In this document: positions 14,020 through 23,286 of the stretch, in pieces
Layout of the letters: the number at the start of each line of letters is the position of its first letter
Position numbering within the stretch: position 1 is the first letter of the stretch
Assembly: GCA_945875585.1 (NCBI GenBank)
Contig: CAMCLK010000001.1
Span: forward strand, 1 to 64,000
Length of the DNA: 64,000 bases
Source: Candidatus Kuenenia stuttgartensis
GTDB lineage: Bacteria; Planctomycetota; Planctomycetia; Gemmatales; Gemmataceae
Direction: 5' to 3'
Notes under the pieces: generated by a model
Databases searched by the model: none
Seen by the model: only the letters and a program-made list of their open reading frames with translations
What the model was told of the DNA's origin: nothing
Translations under genes and position numbers: made by a program

Positions 14020-15564
14020 CTAATCCCTCTCCAGCAACACCATTTCCACATGAATCGGTGGCTGCTTTTGCGGGTTTGGTGGCGGGTATTGGAAGTTCAA
14101 GAATCGGGTTTCGCGCCAGCGGGGGTCTTGCGATTTTAGAAATTCCAGCGCGGTTGGGCCCGGCGGCATGGGGCAGCCTTCTTGTGTGAATACCCACACC
14201 CGGTCGTGGGAACGTTCCCCTTGCGGCAATTCGCCGTTCCAGCCCACTTTGGCCGGGGCATGCTGCCATCGCCATGCAAACACACACTCCATCGAATCGC
14301 GGCGATGGTTCACCACCACACTATCGTTTCCGGCCGCTTGTACAGCGTCGTTCATGGTGCCGCGCATCCATACGAAAACCGGATCGCGATAAGGCCACAT
14401 CCAGTCGCGAGCCAGACCTCCACCTCCCACCGCCAGCAAGACCAGCGAAACCAGAACCGCTGGCCACCGCGACGTGCGGGACAGACACGCATCGAGGCCC
14501 AAACCTGCCAATAGGCATACCGATGGGGCGAGAAATTGAGCCAGCCGGCATGAGGCGCCAAACGGATAGCGGTGCACCAACGCTGCCATGAAATTCAGCA
14601 CAAGCGGTAACAGCAGTAACGCCAGAACGGCTTTTGAGCCACTACGCATCCACGTGACAACACCCAGAATGGCCATGAGCACCGTCAGAGTGCTGCCACC
14701 ATTGGCGGCGCCAACGGGATAAGCCATGATCTGCCCGGTAAGTGCCCCCAGAAACCACGGAATCCATCGCAATGGATCCGCGGGCGGAAAGCCGTGGGAC
14801 CAATAGTCCACCATGCCCTGCTGGGTGTCGATTTCCGCTGTTCCGGTGGGCGATGCCAATTGGTTCTGCCCGATCTGAATACTCGCCCAAGCCCCAAAAG
14901 CCGTGGTTCCTACCAGCGCCAGATAAGCCCAACGGGTACTTGGCGCGCCTTTCCATGCGGCGGGCAGCAGCACCAGCAAGGTGCTTCCCGCGATAAACAT
15001 GGCTGGAAACGATGCCAGAAGTGCCACAGGGCTGATGATGGCCAGCAAGGCCATGGCCCAGACCGGGCGGGTGTGAGTCAGTGCGGCGTGGGCGGGCAGC
15101 AGCATCGCCAAGGCAACAAGCAGGTCGGTTGAATAAGGCTTGGTGAGCGTGCTCATGGAGACCGGCCAGATAGCCACGGCCAACAGGGCGATAGCCATGG
15201 CCGCGGCTCGCCCCGGCATAAGCGTCCATGCGAACCAGGCGTGTAGAACCAAAGCCAGACAGCCCGCAATCAACGGAGTGAAGCGGAGCGACAAACCCGA
15301 CGGGCCAGCCGTTTCGTAAAGGAATTTTTCGGCCCACAACCAAAGGGGCGGCGCCACCTGGCAATGGTCGAGGTGGCCTAGTAGCTCGGTATAGCTCTTG
15401 TCAGGAAAATTAAGGGCCACCATGATTTCGTCCCCCCAGATCGGGAAGTCGAGCAGGTAGCGTCCAATGCGCCAGATGAGGCCTAAAGCAATAAAGAGGC
15501 ACGCCACCTTCCACCAAACGGTGCTGGTTTGGGGCTTGGCGAAGAAAAGGGAAGGGTCTGTCAT
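14020..15564 (-). CDS. GT-C type membrane glycosyltransferase (GT39/PMT-like)
   Basis: A 514-aa polytopic inner-membrane enzyme that would use a lipid-linked sugar on the periplasmic side. The first loop after helix 1 has FPIWGDEIMVALN; an acidic Asp-Glu pair in this loop is the catalytic hallmark of the GT-C fold. About ten hydrophobic segments follow, then a soluble C-terminal domain of about 120 aa. The acceptor is unknown (lipid, polysaccharide or protein). No clear ribosome site lies before the ATG. Confidence 0.78.
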   Translation of the reverse strand: MTDPSLFFAKPQTSTVWWKVACLFIALGLIWRIGRYLLDFPIWGDEIMVALNFPDKSYTELLGHLDHCQVAPPLWLWAEKFLYETAGPSGLSLRFTPLIAGCLALVLHAWFAWTLMPGRAAAMAIALLAVAIWPVSMSTLTKPYSTDLLVALAMLLPAHAALTHTRPVWAMALLAIISPVALLASFPAMFIAGSTLLVLLPAAWKGAPSTRWAYLALVGTTAFGAWASIQIGQNQLASPTGTAEIDTQQGMVDYWSHGFPPADPLRWIPWFLGALTGQIMAYPVGAANGGSTLTVLMAILGVVTWMRSGSKAVLALLLLPLVLNFMAALVHRYPFGASCRLAQFLAPSVCLLAGLGLDACLSRTSRWPAVLVSLVLLAVGGGGLARDWMWPYRDPVFVWMRGTMNDAVQAAGNDSVVVNHRRDSMECVFAWRWQHAPAKVGWNGELPQGERSHDRVWVFTQEGCPMPPGPTALEFLKSQDPRWRETRFLNFQYPPPNPQKQPPIHVEMVLLERD

Positions 15565-15729
15565 GGGGGCTTGCTGGGTTTTGGTCAGATACGCATCACG
15601 ATGTTAGTTCTAGTGATCTGTTGCTGAACGGTTTCTGAAAAAACATGAAGGTGTTTGGATTGACACAGGCGGTAGGCAAGACTATCGCCCCACCCCGGAA
15701 GCAGGATCGATTTGGCATGGGGTGCCGCC

Positions 15730-16095
15730 ATGGCGGAAAACTGGTCAGACAACGAAACCACGGTGGGCCAATTGCGGGCCGCGTGGGAACGGTTTGTTTA
15801 CGAGCGCGATTGGCGCCAGTTTCATTGGCCGAAGAATCTGGCCATGGCAGTTGCTGCCGAAAGTGGCGAGCTGTTGGAACCGTTTTTATGGACGAGTGGC
15901 GAGGAAAGCCGCGCCATTCTGGACCAGCCGCAGCAACGGGAAGCGATCGAGGATGAAGTGGCGGATGTGGCGGGCGCGTTGTTGGCGTTCTGCAACGCTT
16001 CAGGAATCGATTTGAGCAGGGCGATTGGCAGGAAGATGGCCAAGAACGCTCTTAAATATCCGGTTGAGAGTTTCAAAGGGCGTTATCGCCTTTAG
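15730..16095 (+). CDS. MazG-like nucleotide pyrophosphohydrolase (dCTPase type)
   Basis: A small all-alpha NTP pyrophosphohydrolase, 121 aa, of the MazG/RS21-C6 group that cleans up dCTP or modified dNTPs. The metal-binding Glu/Asp residues lie in AAESGELLEPF and EDEVADVAGALLAF; KMAKNALKYPVE matches the family end. The ATG at 15730 is preferred (GGGGT upstream) over an in-frame TTG at 15712. Confidence 0.82.
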   Translation: MAENWSDNETTVGQLRAAWERFVYERDWRQFHWPKNLAMAVAAESGELLEPFLWTSGEESRAILDQPQQREAIEDEVADVAGALLAFCNASGIDLSRAIGRKMAKNALKYPVESFKGRYRL

Positions 16096-16321
16096 TTTTG
16101 TGAGGGGTTTCCACCGCGTGAAAGGCAGCTTAGGCGGCCTGAAGTGGTGGAAAAGAGAGGCCAGCAGACTGGATCGTGTCGCAAAAGGCAATGTTCTTCC
16201 GGGGGGGAGACAGGCATTGCCAGAAGCGCGCGGCCCCGAAGCCAGACTTCGGGAAATTGGGGGGATCAAGTGCCGGCCGGGCCAACCCGGTGTTCTGGTA
16301 CTTTATCGTGGAGTGAGTGGA

Positions 16322-16837
16322 ATGGAATTGCATCGATTGGCTATTGCCGTGGGAACCGAGCAGTCTCGGGCGCACATTCGCTGGATGATCCGTCGCGATA
16401 TGTCGGAAGTTCAGAGGATTGAAACCGCCTGTTTCGAACACCCATGGACGGATGAAGACTTTCTCCGTTGCCTGAAACAGCGCAACTGTATCGGGATGGT
16501 AGCCGAAATTGGCGATTCCATTGGTGGGTTCATGATCTATGAACTTCACAAGAACAGGTTGCACATTTTGGATTTTGCCGTGCAGCCAGCATTCCAGAGG
16601 CAGGGCATAGGCCAGCAGATGGTTTCGAAACTGTTGGGCAAGCTATCGAGCCACCGCCGCACGAAGATCACGCTGGAAATTCGCGAAAGCAATCTGGCAG
16701 CGCAGCTTTTTTTCCGGAAGCAAGGATTCAGGGCAACGCGCGTGCTGCATGCTTACTTTGAAGACAACGGCGAAGATGCCTACTTCCTTCAGTATTTACT
16801 GGAGACAAATGAAGGTGATGGCCGATTGGCAGCCTGA
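16322..16837 (+). CDS. rimI: Ribosomal-protein-alanine N-acetyltransferase (RimI-like GNAT)
   Basis: Acetylates the N-terminus of ribosomal protein S18, or a similar target, from acetyl-CoA. It has 171 aa. The GNAT acetyl-CoA loop is VQPAFQRQGIGQQMV (R/Q-x-x-G-x-G/A pattern), followed by TLEIRESNLAAQLFFRKQGF, very typical of RimI. ATG 16322 has GGAG about 7 bases upstream; the frame is open further upstream, but that segment has no RimI-like sequence. About 20 residues precede the usual RimI start. A general GNAT role cannot be excluded. Confidence 0.78.
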   Translation: MELHRLAIAVGTEQSRAHIRWMIRRDMSEVQRIETACFEHPWTDEDFLRCLKQRNCIGMVAEIGDSIGGFMIYELHKNRLHILDFAVQPAFQRQGIGQQMVSKLLGKLSSHRRTKITLEIRESNLAAQLFFRKQGFRATRVLHAYFEDNGEDAYFLQYLLETNEGDGRLAA

Positions 16838-16952
16838 GCGACCGGAATAACCGTTAAAATCGTTACTTCCGGTGTGGATTGCATGTCCCCATTCACTTGC
16901 GTGATCGGGACAATGGCACTAGCGTGAATAATCATCACGCTGGAGTCGCACC

Positions 16953-17489
16953 ATGAGAAGTTTCCTGCTGACGCTTTCCCTGACAGGATTATTGGTAGTT
17001 GTGCCGGCACTTGGCGCGCAATCTACCGATGTGAAGCAGTCGCCCGAGTTGGCGAAAATCGAAGCACTTTCGAAGCAAATCAACGAGCTTGCAGCGTCGA
17101 TCAAGTCTGCTGAATGGGAAGCCCGCATTAAGAAACTGGAATCGGAAGTCCTGAATCTCAAGGACAGCATTATTCGGGTGGAATCGCTGGCCAAAGCAGA
17201 CGAAACCCGCCGTTCCTTCTACACCCCCCCCACTATTGCCGCCAAACCTGTGGTTCCTACCACCGTTGGCACACTTCGGCTGATCAACAGCACAGGATTT
17301 GTGGGTACGGTAACCATCAATGGCAAAGACTACACCGTGCTTCCTTCGCAAACAGTGCTGATCCCTGGAATGCCCACCGGTGAATTCCGATACGAGGCGC
17401 GCGCCGATGGTTTTGGCATTCTCCAACCCACCGTCACTCGCACCCTTGCCACGGCTGAAATGTTCACCATTACCCTTTATCCGCGCTGA
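16953..17489 (+). CDS. Secreted coiled-coil protein of unknown function
   Basis: 178 aa with a signal peptide (1-22, ending ALGA), a helical coiled-coil segment at about 30-85 (ELAKIEALSKQINELAASIK and onwards) and a C-terminal beta-rich domain (about 105-178) that resembles a PEGA-like fold: GTLRLINSTGFVGTVTINGK, then PGMPTGEFRYEARADGF. It would lie in the periplasm or on the outer surface. Its stop overlaps the cmk start (TGATG), so it is the first gene of a cmk-plsC operon. Confidence 0.72.
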   Translation: MRSFLLTLSLTGLLVVVPALGAQSTDVKQSPELAKIEALSKQINELAASIKSAEWEARIKKLESEVLNLKDSIIRVESLAKADETRRSFYTPPTIAAKPVVPTTVGTLRLINSTGFVGTVTINGKDYTVLPSQTVLIPGMPTGEFRYEARADGFGILQPTVTRTLATAEMFTITLYPR

Positions 17490-18181
17490 TGGCAGTACCA
17501 GTTGCAAGACCAACAGTGGTGGTCACGATTGACGGCCCCGCCGGGGCCGGGAAGAGCACCGTAGCGCGGCGCTTGGCCGATCTTCTGGGTTTCGACTACC
17601 TAGACACGGGTGCAATGTACCGAGCGGTAGCCCTGATAGGCCACCGCGATGGCTTGCTCCACGATGCAGAGGCATTGGCGCGTCGTCTGGAAAGCTTGGA
17701 ACTGGTGATATCTGGCGGTGTGGTATTGGTGAATGGTGACGACGTCACCGCACAGCTGCGCGATCCTGAAGTAACCCGATTCAGCAGTGTTGTCGCGGCG
17801 CAACCATCAGTGCGCGCCTTCTTGGTTCGAGCCCAGAGGCAGGCCGCATTTGGCAGACGCATTATCTGCGAAGGCCGAGACCAAGGGACCGTCGTATTTC
17901 CGGATGCCCTATGTAAATTCTTCCTGACTGCCGACCCGCGAGAACGCGCCCGCCGCCGCAGCGAAGATATGGCGCGCCAAGGCAAGGCGGTTCCGGACCT
18001 TGAAGCGCTGGAACGCGAAATATCTGAACGCGACATGCGCGATGCCAACCGCGCGGAAAGCCCTATGGTGGCGGCAGCCGATGCTGATCATGTGGATACA
18101 ACCAGCCTGTTGCTTGAAGACGTGCTGGCGTTATTGTCCGGGCGGATTCAAAAAGCTCTGTCAGGTGGTCTAGAAACATGA
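17489..18181 (+). CDS. cmk: Cytidylate kinase
   Basis: Phosphorylates CMP and dCMP to the diphosphates, feeding CTP for RNA, DNA and phospholipid synthesis. It has 230 aa, with P-loop TIDGPAGAGKSTVARRLA (16-23 being the core), YLDTGAMYRAVA for CMP binding, CEGRDQGTVVFPDA and FFLTADPRERARRR. It starts one base into the stop of the preceding gene and overlaps plsC by 4 bases (ATGA). Confidence 0.93.
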   Translation: MAVPVARPTVVVTIDGPAGAGKSTVARRLADLLGFDYLDTGAMYRAVALIGHRDGLLHDAEALARRLESLELVISGGVVLVNGDDVTAQLRDPEVTRFSSVVAAQPSVRAFLVRAQRQAAFGRRIICEGRDQGTVVFPDALCKFFLTADPRERARRRSEDMARQGKAVPDLEALEREISERDMRDANRAESPMVAAADADHVDTTSLLLEDVLALLSGRIQKALSGGLET

Positions 18182-18876
18182 GCCTTGATGCCCCACCTGT
18201 CCCATCGCCCCGGTGGTACGATTTTTGTCATTTGTCTGTGAATCTGTATTTCAGCGTATTCCACTCGTACCGGGTGTTGACAGGCTGGCGTATGCCAGCC
18301 AAAGGTCCGGTGCTATTGTTGGCCAACCACGCCAGCTATATAGATCCGCCCGTGATTGGCGGAGCCTTGCCAAGGCATATTTTTTACATGGCCCGGCAGA
18401 CGCTGTTCAAAAACAAGACATTCACACGCCTTATTCGCAGTGTGAATGCCATTGCCGTGGATCAGGAAAATGTGGGTGTTGGCGGGCTGAAGGCCTCGGT
18501 TGCCGTGTTGAAGGCCGGTAACGCGTTGCTTGTATTTCCCGAGGGAACGCGTAGCCCGGACGGGGCCATGGCGCCCTTCATGCCCGGTGTGCATCTCATC
18601 ATCAAGCGATGCCCCGAGGCAATGGTTGTGCCGATCGGTGTATCGGGTGCTCACGAAGCTCTTCCATTGGGTGGTTATTTACCAAGACTATCTCCCATGA
18701 TGCTGCCCACTCGGCCTGGTGCCTTGTGTGTGGCGGTGGGTAATCCAGTATCTGGCAGTCAGTTGGCCAACCTTCCCCGTCAAGAAGCCATGGACCAGAT
18801 GACGCGGATGGTTGCCGAGCAACTTGAGCGAGCCCACACATTGAACCGGAACCGCCAGCGGCCACAGCACCGTTAA
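18178..18876 (+). CDS. plsC: 1-acyl-sn-glycerol-3-phosphate acyltransferase
   Basis: Adds the second acyl chain to lysophosphatidic acid at the inner membrane. It has 232 aa, with the HxxxxD motif in LLANHASYIDPP (His51, Asp56), the acceptor-binding FPEGTRSPDG and VPIGVSGAHEAL. The coupling with cmk fits the CTP need of phospholipid synthesis (inference). Confidence 0.9.
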   Translation: MSLDAPPVPSPRWYDFCHLSVNLYFSVFHSYRVLTGWRMPAKGPVLLLANHASYIDPPVIGGALPRHIFYMARQTLFKNKTFTRLIRSVNAIAVDQENVGVGGLKASVAVLKAGNALLVFPEGTRSPDGAMAPFMPGVHLIIKRCPEAMVVPIGVSGAHEALPLGGYLPRLSPMMLPTRPGALCVAVGNPVSGSQLANLPRQEAMDQMTRMVAEQLERAHTLNRNRQRPQHR

Positions 18877-18880
18877 TAAC

Positions 18881-19576
18881 TCACTTTTTCAGATGGCGAA
18901 TGAAGTGCAATGTGCCTTCGTGCCGGGTGCCGTCTTCGTCGGTAACAGCCGTGGCCCGCTTTTCGTGCGATAGCGCTGAATTGGTCAGGGCGCGTGTGAG
19001 GCGGTCACCGCCGGCACGGTTGGGGTCGCTCAGCATGCACATGCCGTCAGGTGCCAATAATGTGGTGATAAGGTTGACGAGCGGCGCGATGTGCCGTTCC
19101 TCGTATACAACATCAGCGGCCAAAATAAGCGGAAACGGTTCGAGTTTTGGCGGAAACCGCCAGTCGAGAGGCATGCAGCGGCCTTGGGCATCTGGCGGAG
19201 CATTGGCCGCTATATTGGTTTGCGCGTATTCCAGCGCTGTAATATCGTAATCGGTCAAGGTGACATCGAGCCCGGCGCACAGCCCGGCAACACCTGCCAA
19301 TCCCAGTCCGCAACCAACTTCCAGTGCCCGCGTTCCGGTAGGCCATGGAGTGGCCAGAACGGCTGCCGCGAGCATGCGTGATGCGGGCCAGAGGTCGGCC
19401 CAATAGGGCATGAATTCATCGCGGTTGAACGCTTCGGTCACATAGGGGTCGTCGAGGAGGAGATTGGCGTCTCCCGGACAGGTGATCTGAAATGTATGCC
19501 CGGGCAGCTTGACGATCTCGACGCGGTCGATTCCGCGTCGAGGCGATCTATAAACCTGTGGATTTCCCTCTACCAT
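18881..19576 (-). CDS. SAM-dependent methyltransferase (Methyltransf_16/Nnt1-like)
   Basis: A class I Rossmann methyltransferase of 231 aa. The SAM motif is ALEVGCGLGLAGVAG. The preceding YWADLWPASRMLA, and LILAADVVYEERHIAPLV further on, are typical of the lysine-methyltransferase METTL/Nnt1 group. The substrate is likely a protein, but it is not identified. It overlaps the phosphoesterase gene by 7 bases and is last in the cupin-phosphoesterase-methyltransferase operon. Confidence 0.82.
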   Translation of the reverse strand: MVEGNPQVYRSPRRGIDRVEIVKLPGHTFQITCPGDANLLLDDPYVTEAFNRDEFMPYWADLWPASRMLAAAVLATPWPTGTRALEVGCGLGLAGVAGLCAGLDVTLTDYDITALEYAQTNIAANAPPDAQGRCMPLDWRFPPKLEPFPLILAADVVYEERHIAPLVNLITTLLAPDGMCMLSDPNRAGGDRLTRALTNSALSHEKRATAVTDEDGTRHEGTLHFIRHLKK

Positions 19577-20415
19577 GTAGATATTCCAGCCTGAATGATC
19601 TCTGTTGTCAGGGGTTCATTAAGTGGGACAAGCAGGCTGCAAGCCGGGCTGGAATGTGTGTCGAGAATGATTTGAAAAGGATTGGGCCATGTGTGGCCAG
19701 TCTCGCAGACAATATGGCCGGTGACCAGCCAATCGGCATCGACGCGCTGACGAAATGCTTCAGCGGCCTGTTCAGACACATCGCGGCTCCACATAAGGCA
19801 GTAGGCCCATCCGCCGGGACGCAGAGCCTCGGTATCCGGTTCTGTTTCGAGCGTGGCCAGACTGAAATCTCCTAATTTGCCAGGCGGAATGATGGTGTGG
19901 CTGGCAAACAGCCTGTTGGGGGTGAGAACAGCCAAGGGCGCCGCATCGATCAGCGCATCGTAGGCAGCCATCACGGTAGAGGCATCTGCCCCGTAAGCTA
20001 CCTCGACTCCTTGCCGGAAGAGTTCGTTGCAGTCGAGTCCTTCGCGTTCCACACGCCTGTTGTGTCTTTGGGCATACTCATGATTTCCTGGCAGGAAATG
20101 GATGCGACCGGGAAACTGGCACGCCAAGGCAGCCACCAGATCGAGCAGTTGATGGCTGCGGTCGCCACCTGCCGGGTACAGTCTCGATCCATGCACCACC
20201 TCTTGAACCAGCAGATGGCGGCCGGGGTTGGCGGTCAGATTGGCCCGTTTGTGGACTTCCCGGAAATTTTCCACGTGGCCGTGCATGTCGCCTGCAATCA
20301 GCAACTCGGTTGCCGTGGGTGGCAGGCGCATCAGGCGGCCATGCCTGCCGGGTGCCGCGCGAAGCAGAGTGGCGGCATGCCGCAGGAGAGTGAGTACTTT
20401 GCTTGGATCGGGCAT
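19570..20415 (-). CDS. Calcineurin-like metallophosphoesterase
   Basis: 281 aa. Dinuclear metal motifs in order are LIAGDMHGHVENF, GGDRSHQLLDL, LPGNHEYAQ and, near the end, LVTGHIV. The fold is that of Ser/Thr phosphatase and diadenosine tetraphosphatase relatives; the substrate is not known. It lies 10 bases after the cupin gene, with a weak ribosome site. Confidence 0.85.
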   Translation of the reverse strand: MPDPSKVLTLLRHAATLLRAAPGRHGRLMRLPPTATELLIAGDMHGHVENFREVHKRANLTANPGRHLLVQEVVHGSRLYPAGGDRSHQLLDLVAALACQFPGRIHFLPGNHEYAQRHNRRVEREGLDCNELFRQGVEVAYGADASTVMAAYDALIDAAPLAVLTPNRLFASHTIIPPGKLGDFSLATLETEPDTEALRPGGWAYCLMWSRDVSEQAAEAFRQRVDADWLVTGHIVCETGHTWPNPFQIILDTHSSPACSLLVPLNEPLTTEIIQAGISTW

Positions 20416-20425
20416 GATTTAGCTT

Positions 20426-20785
20426 TCAATCGAAGTATTCATCGGTTTCGAGGTAAGCGGGGGCTCCTACTATGATGGCCTTTACCCCTTCTTCGCTGCG
20501 CAGCCGATGCCTGACCAAAGGTGGAATGGCGATCACGCTTCCGGGGCGAACGGGCACCCACGTGCCGTCGAGTTCGATCTGGCCAGTTCCTTCAAGAATG
20601 GTGTACACCTCGGTACAGTCCTTGTGGTAATGGCGGGTGGAATCTGTGATGCGTGTGATGTGCAGGTTCATGCCGATGCCATCTGCTGCAGTCAGTGGGC
20701 GCGTTGAAATTCCACATGGACAGGGAACTGAGGGGGCATCGTCGATATGTTTGACCAGCCACCGGTTCTGTGCCAACGAACTCAT
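20426..20785 (-). CDS. Small cupin-domain protein
   Basis: A 119-aa single cupin. Metal ligands are read from TRHYHKDCTEVYTILEG (His, His, Glu) and PPLVRHRL (His). The function may be sugar isomerisation or dioxygenation, or metal sensing; it cannot be decided. ATG 20785 is chosen because GGAGG lies 8 bases upstream; an ATG two codons earlier has too short a spacing. Confidence 0.8.
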   Translation of the reverse strand: MSSLAQNRWLVKHIDDAPSVPCPCGISTRPLTAADGIGMNLHITRITDSTRHYHKDCTEVYTILEGTGQIELDGTWVPVRPGSVIAIPPLVRHRLRSEEGVKAIIVGAPAYLETDEYFD

Positions 20786-20809
20786 GGACATAACCTCCGG
20801 AAAGCGATC

Positions 20810-21628
20810 ATGAACCGACATTTTAGCCGCCGAACCTTCTTTGTCGCAACAACGTTCGCCAGTTCCGTGCTGGGCGTATCGGCGGCGCAAGGCACAATCC
20901 GTATTTCCGGGCGTATTGCCTGGGAAGGTGGATTGCCAGAAGTACCACCGTTTCGCGCCGGAGTCAGTCCATTGGCGGAGAGCCGTGATCGTGCTTTGCG
21001 CGATTGGCCCAATCCCATGGCACCAAAGATCGATCCTGCCACGCGGGGCATGGCGGGGGTATTGGTGCATCTGGAAGGCGCCACTTCTGGCGGGAAGTTG
21101 GCGGCCCTTGATCCAGTTCGAATTATTGCCCGCGACGGTCAGATAGTTCTGATGCAGGGAAAAGAACCAAGGCAGATGGGTGTTGTGCGTCCGGGAGATT
21201 CTGTGGAGCTAGTTTCGGAGCAGGATCGCTTGCAAGTGGTGCGCGCCCGTGGTGCGGCGTTTTGGGCCGCACCTTTGGTGAAGCGCGATCAATCCACTCA
21301 ACGCACCTGCCCCAAGCTTGGTTGGGCCGACCTTTCCAGCGGAGCAGGCCAATACTGGGCACATGCCCATCTGTGGATTACTGAGACGCCATGGGTTACG
21401 TGGACCGATGCCAATGGACGCTTTCAGTTCGATCAGTTGCCTGCCGGTGGTAACTACACCGTGGTGGCGCATGTACCGGACTGGCGGCTTGAAAAGGTCG
21501 ATAGAGATCCAGAATCATTGGAACCAGCGCGCGCCGATTACCGCGTTCCACTGTCGTTCGACGCCGCCGCCAAGCCGGGGGTAGCGACTGTGCTCACCGT
21601 GCCTGCGTCGGCGTTTTCCGGGCGCTGA
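20810..21628 (+). CDS. Tat-like secreted beta-domain protein (carboxypeptidase-regulatory/cupredoxin-like)
   Basis: 272 aa with a twin-arginine-like signal (SRRTFFVATTFASSVLG, cut near SAAQG). The N-terminal half has a Gly/Pro-rich beta region. The C-terminal domain has AHLWITETPWVTWTDANGRF then FDQLPAGGNYTVVAHV, the pattern of carboxypeptidase regulatory-like domains often paired with cupredoxins in planctomycetes. Its start is 24 bases from the cupin start on the other strand. Its 3' end overlaps the end of the facing glycosyltransferase by 91 bases. Confidence 0.68.
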   Translation: MNRHFSRRTFFVATTFASSVLGVSAAQGTIRISGRIAWEGGLPEVPPFRAGVSPLAESRDRALRDWPNPMAPKIDPATRGMAGVLVHLEGATSGGKLAALDPVRIIARDGQIVLMQGKEPRQMGVVRPGDSVELVSEQDRLQVVRARGAAFWAAPLVKRDQSTQRTCPKLGWADLSSGAGQYWAHAHLWITETPWVTWTDANGRFQFDQLPAGGNYTVVAHVPDWRLEKVDRDPESLEPARADYRVPLSFDAAAKPGVATVLTVPASAFSGR

Positions 21629-23286
21629 TTCAACTGCTGGGCCGCTGGGTTGGCTACAAGAACGACATCTGTCCGTCGGTACATATCGTACCGGCGAGCC
21701 ATTTCTTGGGCGCGCGGCACACTTGGACGTAATTCATCCCAAGCCCGGGCAGAGATCGCCAGGTAGGCAGGCAGAGGTTGTTCCAGAAACAACCGGGCTT
21801 CGGTGGATCCTCCAAGTCGGTCCACCCTCCGCTGGGCATAAAAGACCAAACTGGGTTGGAACCAGTCGTACGCTCCCAGCCGAACTTCATGCTTGAGGTG
21901 ATCGGCAGGCAGTGCACCCGCGAGGGCTTCGGCCGCCTTGTACCGATTGAAAGTACGCCCGTTCCAAGCTCCCAAAAGGCCGGTAAATAGGGTGGCTGTG
22001 AATCCCAACGCCAGCAAGGCATTGTTGCGTGATTTACGCCATGTCCAAAGGGCAATAATGGCCCCCAGAATGGGTGCCAAGCCCACCCAAGCCCATTGCT
22101 CAATTCCCGGAAAAGGTTTGAATTTGCCGATGGGGCCCAGTGTTCCGCCTGCAATCAGGAAACCGGCGATCACAGTAAGTCCGGTAAGTGCCACGCCGAC
22201 AAAACCAGATGCCATCCATTTGTTACTGATTTTGATTTCGCCCCGCGCCCAAGCGATCAATCCTCCGGCCAGCAGGAGTGCCGCGGCCGGGTAGCAGGGC
22301 AAAACATAATTGGGGAGCTTGGTGGAACTGATCGAAAAAAGCCCGACAGGTATGACAAACCAGCAGATGAACAGTCGTGTGAGGTCTGGTCGGGCCGATG
22401 CTGCTCCGCGTACGAGCAAGTTTCCAGCCGGCAGCAGGAAAAAGGTCCATGGGAAAAGCCCAGCCAGAAGCACCGGCAGGTAATACCAAAATGGCCCGCC
22501 ATGGCCTTCCATGGGTGATGTGAATCGGCCGACGTTGTGTTCGAAGAAGAAACCTCTGAGCCAGGCGTACTTGGTCTCGGCACCTACCCACAGGTACCAA
22601 GGTGCCGCCACTGCCAGCCACAAGGCAATTCCGGCTCCCAGCCATCGGTTCCATAGGGTGTAAAGCCGTTGTTCCCACGCCAAATGCGCCACAACAATGG
22701 CTCCGGGCAGTGCCAGCCCCACAGGGCCTTTGCCCAGCATGGCCAATCCGGAAAAAAGCGCGGCGGGAATCATCCAAGAGCCACCACCGCCCCGATTAGC
22801 CAGCGCATGGCACGCCACTGTGGCCGTTACCAGTGCGGTCAGCAGGCTGTCTGGATTGGCAAAACGTGCAGAAGCTATGAAAAGTGGGCTGGTGGCCAGA
22901 ACAGTGGCAGCCATCAATCCGCCCGATCGCCCGAGCCAAGTGCGGCCGAGGAACCATGTGGCCACCAACGTGATGAGCGCTGCCAATGCCGAGGGAAGTC
23001 GGGCTGCCAGCTCGCCGTTTCCCACTATGTGGGTGGCCATAATCTGCAACCAATTCAAGAGCGCCGGTTTATCGACGCGCAGCCCATAATTGAACGTGGG
23101 CACCACCCAGTTATTCGAGGCACTCATTTCGCGAGAGGCTTCGGTGTTGTTTCCTTCGTCGATATCCCACAGGTGCGCGCCGCCCAGATACGGAAGTGCA
23201 ACCAGTGCCCAAAGAGCCACAACCACGACCAGTTCAAGCCAACGTGTTGACGATGGTTGATTCGTGTGCGGTTCTGGATTCGACAT
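21538..23286 (-). CDS. ArnT-like GT39 membrane glycosyltransferase
   Basis: A 582-aa polytopic enzyme that would transfer a sugar from a polyprenyl carrier to lipid A or another lipid. The first-loop motif is LWDIDEGNNTEASREM, matching the ArnT DEGRYAEIAREM pattern, followed by RVDKPALLNW and HNVGRFTSPMEGHGGPFWYY, which is the ArnT-type periplasmic loop. ATG 23286 with AAGGA upstream is chosen; the longer frame to 23409 adds unlikely residues. Its last 30 codons overlap the facing gene. Together with the LpxL-type gene it suggests sugar-decorated lipid A (inference). Confidence 0.85.
   Translation of the reverse strand: MSNPEPHTNQPSSTRWLELVVVVALWALVALPYLGGAHLWDIDEGNNTEASREMSASNNWVVPTFNYGLRVDKPALLNWLQIMATHIVGNGELAARLPSALAALITLVATWFLGRTWLGRSGGLMAATVLATSPLFIASARFANPDSLLTALVTATVACHALANRGGGGSWMIPAALFSGLAMLGKGPVGLALPGAIVVAHLAWEQRLYTLWNRWLGAGIALWLAVAAPWYLWVGAETKYAWLRGFFFEHNVGRFTSPMEGHGGPFWYYLPVLLAGLFPWTFFLLPAGNLLVRGAASARPDLTRLFICWFVIPVGLFSISSTKLPNYVLPCYPAAALLLAGGLIAWARGEIKISNKWMASGFVGVALTGLTVIAGFLIAGGTLGPIGKFKPFPGIEQWAWVGLAPILGAIIALWTWRKSRNNALLALGFTATLFTGLLGAWNGRTFNRYKAAEALAGALPADHLKHEVRLGAYDWFQPSLVFYAQRRVDRLGGSTEARLFLEQPLPAYLAISARAWDELRPSVPRAQEMARRYDMYRRTDVVLVANPAAQQLNQRPENADAGTVSTVATPGLAAASNDSGTR

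Noticed and set aside
16095-16321. An N-terminal extension of rimI up to 16025
   Set aside because: The added residues are low-similarity and cross the end of the MazG-like gene; the ATG at 16322 with GGAG fits the family start better.
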